Part shown: piece by piece, positions 55,833-64,000 of the stretch | How the letters are laid out: each line of letters starts with the position of its first letter | Position numbering within the stretch: the stretch's first letter is position 1 | NCBI GenBank assembly: GCA_900660155.1 | Contig: CABFPE010000178.1 | Span: 595,530 to 659,529, forward strand | Length of the DNA stretch: 64,000 bases | Reading direction: 5' to 3' | Source: Hofstenia miamia | Taxonomy: Eukaryota; Xenacoelomorpha; Acoela; Hofsteniidae | Made by a program: the position numbers and the translations under genes | The notes under the pieces: model-generated | Databases searched by the model: none | What the model saw: only the letters and a program-made list of their open reading frames with translations | Told to the model about the DNA's origin: nothing

Positions 55833-58800
55833 CTAATTAAGGATCACGACTCTCTCACCATGGACCATTTCAACAGCCTGCTTTATCATAGTATTAGCTT
55901 CTCGCATATCCCATTCAGTTTTCTGGAATTTCTCATCTTTAGTTATCTTAAGCACCACATTTTTTCCCGTCATCACCATTTTCTTGTGTCTTAGAAACAC
56001 AGGATTCTTCAATTTGTTTGATATTGTACACATTCTGCGTAATTCATTTAATTTTCCATTGAACTCCTCATAATATTTTTCATAAAGTCTTAGCCCTTTA
56101 ATCGCTATCATGAGTGTCATCATTGCATCCACTCTGCTTGTGTGTGCCAATTCAGGTCTTACTGTTGTGTTCAGATAGAAAAACTTGTAGGTAGATCTTA
56201 TGTTATTTTTCACCTCTTCTCATGTTATCTGATCCAGGTCATTTTCCCCAATCTTACCATTGTTATGATCTCCACTCATTGCATGACATCATAGTATCTG
56301 TATTGAGGACTCAATAATTCACCCCATATTATGTCGTTTATCCCTGAGAATAACATTACTGTTTGAGTATTTCTTTTCTCAATTTTGTTCCACACTTTTT
56401 TTTATTTGCTTGTGTATTGCCTCTCTGTTGAGATATAAATTGTATGGGGTTACTGCTCCTTCAATATATATTCTTTCTTTATTGTCATTTCTGACCAATA
56501 TTTCTTTAGACTTCTTATAACATTCATCATTTACGATTTTTTCAGCCTCTTCCAGTTTATTCACATTTGTGTTTTCTTTGTGCCACAATGCTCTTACTGC
56601 CTTTTTATTCTTTAATCGCCATGCTGGTAATAACATAGGTACAGAAATTGTCAGCAGCAGTGTACACTTTAGTAATGTAGTCAGTGTTTGTTTTTCTATA
56701 TCTTTGTATGATCCCTCCATTCTTGATGTTGTTGCCATCCCAAAAGTCGTGGGATAATTGTTTTTACTCATTTTTATATTTTCCCAAAACATATTAGTTA
56801 ATCCATGCTTCATAAGATTTTGAGCAGTTTTGGCCTTCATTACAAATTTCGAAGTTATACATTCAATATCCATGGCTAACTGATTTTGCGGTTGTAACAT
56901 TTGATTTATTTCTTGTCTCATAAATGCTTCAGTACAAAGTATCTTTATCATTGACTTTGTTTCTCTTTTGTACACTTCACCATATATTCTCTGTACTATA
57001 TTATCTGTCTTTTCTCTTTTTACAGTTATTTCTACCAAGAGACGTTCATCATCTGTATTGACCCAAGATGTCTCACTCAGCTCTTTTTCACCCCATTTCT
57101 CCATATTAATTTTGTCTATTTCTCTCTGTGTGTTTGGGGTTAGCGCAATTGCATTTGATTGTAGCAATAATTCTTCCATTCTCATTTCTTCTTGTGACTT
57201 GCTGACCATTTCTATGATTTCTATTGGTCTATTTTCTCCTTCTTTCCGCATGACTTCTGATTTCTTAATTATTTTGGTATAAGCACATTGCGGATATTCT
57301 CTAATGTACTTTTTCATCTCATGTGTAATCGTTTTGTTTATCTCCTTCTTTGCTATTTCTTGTATTGTCTCCAGTGTACTGGCACTTTCTCTTCTTATTA
57401 GATTACGAGTTGTCATCCAAGGTTGCTGTCTTAGCGCTTTCAGTTTTGTGTTCAAAGTAGCTCCCCACATAAACTTTTTCGCCTCATCATTCAATATATC
57501 TATTTCTGCAGGGCATATTCCTGTTTTGTTGGCAAGTTCTACAATACTTGGTCTGCCCAGTGTGTGCTGTTGAGTTAACAGTCATGTATAATACTTCTCA
57601 AAGTTTTGTTGAACCTTCTTGGTCGGCAATAGTGATAGTATTTCCACATACTGTAACATCCATTGTTTTATGTTCACGGTATCAGTGCTATAGCTATCTC
57701 ATATCTTTTGTTCTTTGCCATGTTTTTTCTCTCTTTCTTTCTTATTGGCAAAACTAATTTTTCATTGTTTGTTAAAGCTATACTTAGTATCCATATCAAT
57801 GTTCTTGCTCATATGTGTGGTGCATTGATTTCTTTGAAAATCATGTTTCTGAAGTTTCATTTTGAATCCATCTCATATGCTTTCTAGTAGTGCCATCTCC
57901 AATGTTTTGTTATACGTCTTTATAGGCGATCTTATATCAATCTTAGGCCATTCTTCATGTACAGGTTTCTCTGTTTTCATTTCTTTCCATACATCCATAA
58001 TGTTTTTCAAGTGCTCTGGCGTCTGATTCATGCTACACTTTACATACAGATTTCCTATTTCCTCTAGATGCTCTGTTATTCCAAGTATCTCAATTGTCCT
58101 CACTTGGTAATACATGTCTATGGCTATTTTTGGCTCGACCATCACTCTTTCTGCTGGCACTATTGTATTAATTTGCAAATCTATGTTAATCATCTCTGAT
58201 ATTACTTCGCCACTTTTGTCCATTATAAAAATGTTTTCCAATTTTTCTTCTAAAGTTTGTAAAAACTCTGGCATCTCTTCTTTTCTTTGAGGTCTCACGA
58301 TTTCTATCACTTTTGTTTTGTATTCCTTAGCCATTTTCAACGTTTCTTCTATATTTACTTCAAGATTTCTAGAGGTCATCTCTGTTTGTTTAATGAAATA
58401 TGTCACCATCAAGTGCTCTCTGTCCAGATTAACTTGTTCGCATTTCTCGATCAGTTTGTTTTTGTTTTTAATCAATTTCTGAACATCTTTCAGTGTGAAT
58501 GTTTCCTCAAACGTTATTTGCCTGTACTTTTGAAATATGGTCGATTGAAATCTTCCTTCATGTTTTTTGCATATGATACAATCGTGTTGCATACTGGCCT
58601 ATTTTGTTTATCAATTACTATGGGGATTGCCAATGATTCTGTTTCTTTTGTTGACAAATTTTGTTGTAAGAATCTTTTCATTTCTGGTGATAAGTTATCT
58701 TGTGAGTTGTATCGAATTTTTCTATTTGTGATGAAATATGGGTGGATCTTACCTTTCCCAATTTTAGTCATTCTGCTCTTGAGCTCCTCTGATCTAGATG

Positions 58801-59780
58801 ACTTCATTGTTGTGGATGTTTGTCTATGCAAAAAAGGTTGTGAACTGTGTGTTGCTGTTGCAAATGAACTAGTTGATGGCTGCTCTGAAGTGTCCATTTC
58901 TGATTTGTTGCTTATGTCCTGTATATCTGGGTCAATGGATTGACTGCAGATTTTGGTACCTGCTGCCTTTAATTGCAGACAAGGACCTATTTGCACAGCT
59001 TTGTACTCTCCGCCCCTTAACTGACTTCGAGTTCTGCTGGATGTGGCAGAGTGTTCCATTGAAGAGCTCGATCTTTGTTCCAACCTCACGCCCTTTAACT
59101 GATGCTCAGTATTATGATGTTGGCCCTCTCTTACCCGCATGCCCCTTAAATGACATTTGGTTGAGGGTGATCTTTGTGGTGTCATCTCCATCCTCATGCC
59201 CTTTAACCGACAATCGGATTGAGGAGATTTCCTTCTTACTCTTATCATGCATAAACTAGACGGGATCGACAATTTTTTCGTGTTTATTCCCACTTGATTA
59301 TATATCATTATCTCTGTATTTACTTTATACACTGTTTCAATTTCACACATCTTCCAGTTGTTCAGCAATATTCTCACATCTTGTGTCAACTTAAACAATA
59401 TTGTATCATCCACATTTTCGTCTTCATAGGTTGTTACTACCTGCTCTTGTACTGTTATCATTCTGTTATTATAATTTATGATACACTTATTGTCCGTTAG
59501 AAAATCATTTCCAAGTATAACTTCGTATGGTAGTTGGTTTTTCTCCATATTCAGTACTGTAAATGTTTGTTGGAATGTCATATTCGCCACTCTTATAAGC
59601 ACATTTTCCAACTTACCTTTCACATCTATGTAATCTCCTGATGCGTTTATCAATCTGATTTTCTCGTTATTTAATTGCTTTCTTTGAAACCCAACTTTTG
59701 TTGCACATTCATAAGTTATTGATTGATGATTTCGTAACATGTGAACCCAAGAATCATTGAATATGGTAGACAGTGGAGGT
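55833..59780 (-). mobile_element. Broken LTR-retroelement-like fossil with retropepsin-like piece
   Basis: Four charged minus-strand reading frames lie in series (59740-58514, 58592-57873, 57494-56379, 56213-55833). The first shows ILGNDFLTDNKCIINY at residues 75-90, the C-terminal signature of retropepsin-like aspartic proteases of Gypsy-type elements. Around residues 170-260 it carries five spaced copies of a short LKGMR-like motif. The frame at 57494 has a stretch (FMWGATLNTKLKALR ... EIAKKEI) faintly like Gypsy Gag. The order is unusual, no reverse transcriptase or integrase was recognised, and no terminal repeats were found. The element is broken, with several interruptions, and looks old. 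Family assignment is tentative. Confidence 0.5.
58940..59230 (-). repeat. Degenerate minisatellite within the fossil reading frame
   Basis: On the plus strand the phrase GCCCTTTAACTGA, or a close variant, recurs at about 58962, 59010, 59087, 59139 and 59197, spaced 48-77 bp apart. It encodes the repeated L(K/R)GMR-like motif. Confidence 0.6.
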
Positions 59781-59793
59781 TACAGCAAGAATG

Positions 59794-61863
59794 CTAGTAT
59801 TTCTTGAAGAATCTGTTTGGAAAAATATACGTAAATTTCCTAACATCTCTTTCAAAGGCTGGTAAACGGTCCCGAACACTTGTAGAGGCATAGTCACTTC
59901 TTCCAGGTACTAGATTTGGTAGCAAATTGTCCTCATAGTACATTCTCTTCAACAGCTTTTCATCTGACTTTCTCACAATTGTTTTGATAGATTCAAAGTT
60001 ATCCATATATCCCAGTCGCATTGCCTTCCTCTGTAGTTTGTCTATGAGTTGCTGTAATGACTTCCTGCATCCTCCCCATACTGAGACCAAATAGGTTATG
60101 TTTGGCAATATCAACACAGTGTAAAGTATCTTGAGTTCGCGTAAGGAGTAACCTTGTGCCTTTAACTTATTTAGAAGGAACATTTTGCTTCTGCATTTTT
60201 GAAGAAGCTTTGAGAAATGTTCTTCAAATGACAAGGCATTATCAATGTACACTCCAAGGATTTTAATGGCTTGAAAGACTTTGCCAGATGCGTATTGTGT
60301 AGTAGTCAAAGGAGACCTACCCTTAGAAAAAATCATTTCAATAGTTTTTCTTTGTTCATCGATAGGTTGTTGTTATTACACCAGTCTTTCATTGCACAGA
60401 GCACTTCTTGTGCCCTGTCTTGACCACGTGTTCCACCCAGTAGGATTGTAGCATCATCTGCGTATTTTACTAAAGAGACATCACCTCAGTTCAAAACAAG
60501 ATAATCATATAATAAGTTGAATAAGATTGGCCCCAGAATAGAGCCTTGGGGTATACCAGCTTTTGTGCTGAGAAGTCACGAATGTCACCCATTGAAGTAA
60601 AAAATGTTGTCCTGTCTAGAAGGAAGTCGCAAACTAGATTGACAACATATGGCGAGATATTCAGTTGGCAAAGAGAGTTAACCATCTGATCGCGCTTTAC
60701 TGAGATAATATGATTTAATCATATCCTTTGCTTTATTGATTATGCGCATGAGAGCCATTTCTGTCATTGACGACTTTCTGAAATGAATTGATTCTGCTTC
60801 AGTCTGGCATTGTAGGCTTTGGAGATGAACTTGTCATATATCATTCTCTCTAAGTGCCTCGACAGGATTGGCTTTAGAGATACAGGTCTCAGGTCAGTAA
60901 CAGACTTCACTTTTGAGCGTTTTGGAATAGGAATGACTCTGGATACTTTGAATGAATTCGGAAAGCACCCTCTTACCAAACACAAATTGTAAATGTGACA
61001 CAAAGGCTCAGCTAGGTTGTGAGCATTCTGTCGAATGAGCCAATATGGAATCTGATCAATTCCTGGCTCAGTTTTCTTTATTTTTCATAAACTATGGTAA
61101 ACTTCATGAATTGTAAATTCAGGAGGAATACTGTTATCTACGTAATCACGGACCATTGCAGTATATTTATTAATATGGGAAACTTGTGTGTAATGTTTGT
61201 TAATTTCATCAACATCCAAAGCCATATCCACGTGATGAGTCACATGGTGAGACCGCCTTCCACCATTGTTTTGATCCCACTTTATGTTTCATTTTGGCAA
61301 TATTATCAAGCATGGTTTTCCTGATTCTTTGAGATAGAGCATTAGCGTCATGCTTGCGGTTCTGAACTTCAAGAAAATATTCCCTCTTCAACATAAGTTT
61401 GACCAGCTGCATCACATGGGGTGGGTCTTTTTCAAAGATCTTGAATTCTTGACCAGACAGTAGGGTTGAAAAGTTCGAGCATACATTGGGTCAGAATTTC
61501 CAGCATTCTGTCAGGATCATTTATTTGAAGGATATCAAGGAAGTTTGTTCTGTTCATAGCAATGTGCAATGCTCTGACATCTTATTGTCGAATATTACGA
61601 ACAAAAGCAATCTTTCGTTGAGTTCTAGAATGATTCTTATCCTTTATGATAATGGCGCTGTGATCAGAGAGAACTGTAGTTCTTTTAGAGTACGCTGGGT
61701 GGTAATCTCTCCCAGCAGTTGAGAGAATAAAATCGAGTTGATTACGTCCGCATGTGCTCCCAATATGCAGGTGTTCCATTGGTAATGCGTCGAGTATTTT
61801 GGTTGGGTTAAAATCGTTGAAGTCACCGCATATTGTGAAGTGTGCAGTTGAGTACTGCCATTG
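59794..61863 (-). mobile_element. CR1/Jockey-group LINE, endonuclease C-terminus to ORF2 end
   Basis: Minus strand from the gap: FTICGDFNDFNPTKILDALP (61840-61785) and CGRNQLDFILS, then TTVLSDHSAIII (the GDFN, LDFI and SDH endonuclease motifs). A linker follows. Then RT: EPGIDQIPYWLIRQ and LCLVRGCFPNSFKVSRVIPIPKRSK, DLRPVSLKPILSR (61065-60870). The palm has VNLVCDFLLDRTTFF (60630), then VKYADDATILLGG (about 60480-60440), and the thumb to FFKKY and stop at 59794 (LGVYIDNALSFEEHF, TYLVSVWGGCRKSLQQL). Frames break near 61582, 61209, 60764 and 60491. Almost no 3' UTR separates the stop from the neighbouring fossil frame. Confidence 0.92.
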
Positions 61864-62863
61864 NNNNNNNNNNNNNNNNNNNNNNNNNNNNNNNNNNNNN
61901 NNNNNNNNNNNNNNNNNNNNNNNNNNNNNNNNNNNNNNNNNNNNNNNNNNNNNNNNNNNNNNNNNNNNNNNNNNNNNNNNNNNNNNNNNNNNNNNNNNNN
62001 NNNNNNNNNNNNNNNNNNNNNNNNNNNNNNNNNNNNNNNNNNNNNNNNNNNNNNNNNNNNNNNNNNNNNNNNNNNNNNNNNNNNNNNNNNNNNNNNNNNN
62101 NNNNNNNNNNNNNNNNNNNNNNNNNNNNNNNNNNNNNNNNNNNNNNNNNNNNNNNNNNNNNNNNNNNNNNNNNNNNNNNNNNNNNNNNNNNNNNNNNNNN
62201 NNNNNNNNNNNNNNNNNNNNNNNNNNNNNNNNNNNNNNNNNNNNNNNNNNNNNNNNNNNNNNNNNNNNNNNNNNNNNNNNNNNNNNNNNNNNNNNNNNNN
62301 NNNNNNNNNNNNNNNNNNNNNNNNNNNNNNNNNNNNNNNNNNNNNNNNNNNNNNNNNNNNNNNNNNNNNNNNNNNNNNNNNNNNNNNNNNNNNNNNNNNN
62401 NNNNNNNNNNNNNNNNNNNNNNNNNNNNNNNNNNNNNNNNNNNNNNNNNNNNNNNNNNNNNNNNNNNNNNNNNNNNNNNNNNNNNNNNNNNNNNNNNNNN
62501 NNNNNNNNNNNNNNNNNNNNNNNNNNNNNNNNNNNNNNNNNNNNNNNNNNNNNNNNNNNNNNNNNNNNNNNNNNNNNNNNNNNNNNNNNNNNNNNNNNNN
62601 NNNNNNNNNNNNNNNNNNNNNNNNNNNNNNNNNNNNNNNNNNNNNNNNNNNNNNNNNNNNNNNNNNNNNNNNNNNNNNNNNNNNNNNNNNNNNNNNNNNN
62701 NNNNNNNNNNNNNNNNNNNNNNNNNNNNNNNNNNNNNNNNNNNNNNNNNNNNNNNNNNNNNNNNNNNNNNNNNNNNNNNNNNNNNNNNNNNNNNNNNNNN
62801 NNNNNNNNNNNNNNNNNNNNNNNNNNNNNNNNNNNNNNNNNNNNNNNNNNNNNNNNNNNNNNN
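61864..62863. other. Assembly gap, 1000 N
   Basis: A run of Ns of round length, so the true size is unknown. LINE endonuclease sequence runs into its left edge on the minus strand, and LINE ORF1 sequence leaves its right edge on the plus strand. Confidence 0.99.
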
Positions 62864-62908
62864 AAAAAAAAGAAAACACCGCTACATCAAATGTTCGCCC
62901 GCCTAAAC

Positions 62909-63640
62909 CAAGAAAACGCCGCTGAAGCTCTCCTACATCTTTTTAAATCAACACTATCTTCACCAGCAACCGCCGATAAAACACCGGAAGAAGTCGCCCC
63001 TTGCACCAACACCTCAAAAAGAGATCGCCATTGCATCACCAAACGTTCCTTCATCGCCCAAACTCTTCATTTCCGAAGATATCGCCCGCACCGCAAAAAC
63101 TAGGAAAAGAAAACAACCACAAGTAAAGAAGATTAAGAATGGAACAACTACACTTATCATAGGAAGCAGCATCCTCAAATACGCTCGTTCACGTCATCTC
63201 CTTCAAAATCAAATCACAACCATTCACTCGTATCGAGGAAGTAGCACCGCAGCTCTAACGCAAAAAATCACGCAATACGAAAGTACTCACGTCGACACTG
63301 TAATGCTCAACACCGGTCTAATCCATGCACTCAAGTTCAATCCTAACACATTCCGCCAAAAGCTACAAAGCGTCATCACAGAAGTCAAGAACATCTCAAA
63401 GAACTTTGCAATCCAACAATGTAATCAAATCATAAGAAGTTTCTCTCAACGTCGTCTTAGTGTCATTCCAGTCTTTGATCATTTCCTTCTTTCGCCACGC
63501 TTAATCAATTCCACTCTTCTTGCTTCACCTGTCTCGGAAAGGTCTTCATCCGCAATCTAAAAAACTACTTTCACCCTCTGTCAACTCGTCCGAATCACTA
63601 CGGTTCATTGTGAAATTTCGCATGCCAAAGCAGCATCTAA
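62909..63640 (+). mobile_element. LINE ORF1 fragment with SGNH-hydrolase-like domain
   Basis: The frame open from about 62909 to 63560 reads a Pro/Ser/Lys-rich N-terminus, then TTLIIGSSILKYAR (63148-63190), TTIHSYRGSSTAALTQKI (63218-63270) and VDTVMLNTGLIHALK (63295-63338). These match blocks I-III of the SGNH/GDSL esterase-like domain found in ORF1 of many CR1-type LINEs, with GSS in place of GDS. After a frameshift near 63520-63540 the reading continues FIRNLKNYFHPLSTRPNHYG, like the C-terminal His block. The enzymatic role in LINEs is not settled. Confidence 0.6.
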
Positions 63641-63677
63641 CAATACACGCCGTGCTCTACTGCCGACACCCGCTTTN

Positions 63678-63942
63678 GTTAAACAACGAAATTAATCCAA
63701 ATTTGTTCAATCCAAACCCCGCAATCTTTGATATTTTTGTTAAAAATAGGGATAGTAGAGGTGGTCTTATGATGATTGTACCAAAAGAATTAAATCCAAG
63801 ACGAAAAAAAAATCTTGAATCCGATCATTCTGTTTTTGAATCTTTATGGATTGAAATTAAATCATCTACAAATTCCTCTGAACATGAATTAATTAATGCG
63901 ACTAATAATCCAAATAAGAATTTTCTTGTAGAATATATATAG
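63678..63942 (+). mobile_element. CR1-like LINE endonuclease fragment, same family as 30-31 kb
   Basis: The frame after the single N at 63677 reads FVKNRDSRGGLMMIVPKEL, then ESLWIEIKSSTNSSEHELIN and NNPNKNFLVEYI. It parallels IPKSLKSKRRND...ESMWIELK...ELINICYNPNKN of the minus-strand LINE at 30.8 kb. It is only a fragment and stops at 63942, near another N (63972). Because of the N, contiguity with the ORF1 piece upstream is unproven. Confidence 0.8.
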
Positions 63943-64000
63943 TTTAAATGCGATGAAATTTCAAATATTCCNACACCGTCAGCTATTCCAATGAATAAGG

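Noticed and set aside
56968-57887. Hydrophobic plus-strand frames resembling membrane proteins
   Set aside because: They are the complements of longer charged minus-strand frames; T/C-rich complement of A/G-rich coding sequence always looks hydrophobic.
58287-58943. 218-codon plus-strand frame
   Set aside because: It overlaps the complement of the minus-strand fossil frames and has no domain signature.
61644-63103. Very long frames spanning 61.6-63.1 kb
   Set aside because: Most of their length is the 1000-N gap, so they are not evidence of coding.
1-64000. tRNA, rRNA or snRNA genes and SINEs
   Set aside because: I looked for paired A/B boxes and tRNA-like cores and saw none convincing; short GTTCRA-like matches occur without a cloverleaf.

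Overview
The window is AT-rich invertebrate (metazoan) nuclear DNA from a draft assembly. It holds many (TA)n tracts, large introns, numerous relic LINEs of the CR1/Jockey group, hAT and Tc1/mariner fossils, and very little host coding sequence. A cnidarian such as a hydrozoan would fit the AT content, the transposon mix and the PAN/TSP1 ectodomain exons. This is inference; the sequence alone does not settle the phylum.

Host gene (about 4.8-19.4 kb, + strand). One exon (4816-5151) encodes a hydrophobic leader and a PAN/apple-like cysteine module. Three large exons (12094-12582, 16768-17271, 18867-19372) each encode one copy of the same roughly 165-residue module: a TSP1-type repeat (CxWxxWxxW...C) followed by a conserved cysteine-containing domain that I do not recognise. 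The three exons share phase-1 splice boundaries, and the last one carries the stop. The likely product is a secreted or surface protein. The PAN exon ends in phase 0 while the first TSP1 exon needs phase 1, so either an unseen exon lies between them or they are separate genes.

Repeats in and around this gene (0-25 kb): two copies of a repeat starting CAGAGATG, an element with inverted ends of about 240 bp (2.4-4.0 kb), a dead Tc3-like transposon directly upstream of the PAN exon, a broken LINE (5.9-7.6 kb), hAT-type MITEs with exact 8-bp target duplications (9686-9923, 14328-14791), and a ZMYM-type hAT transposase relic (about 21.9-22.7 kb).

25-48 kb is almost wholly transposon wreckage. It holds palindrome-rich elements with CCCA...TGGG ends, a 1.85-kb hAT-like element, internally deleted CR1-like LINEs with 2A-like GDIESNPGP motifs, a ZMYM-type hAT sitting in LINE sequence (32.66-34.84 kb), and a GCCC-rich insertion (42914-43760) that splits another LINE.

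48-64 kb holds a roughly 440-bp repeat present twice (49.67 and 54.61 kb) with a nested MITE, another LINE (50.1-51.3 kb), a broken element with a retropepsin-like piece and unidentified charged reading frames (55.8-59.8 kb, minus), a LINE with endonuclease and reverse transcriptase (59.8-61.86 kb, minus), a 1-kb gap, and LINE ORF1 (SGNH-like) and endonuclease fragments (62.9-64 kb, plus).

Three places show the same sequence on both sides of an N gap or around an N-bounded segment, which points to unmerged contig overlaps. The best candidates for something undescribed are the TSP1-linked domain and the CCCA...TGGG elements, whose cores are alike while their terminal repeat motifs differ.
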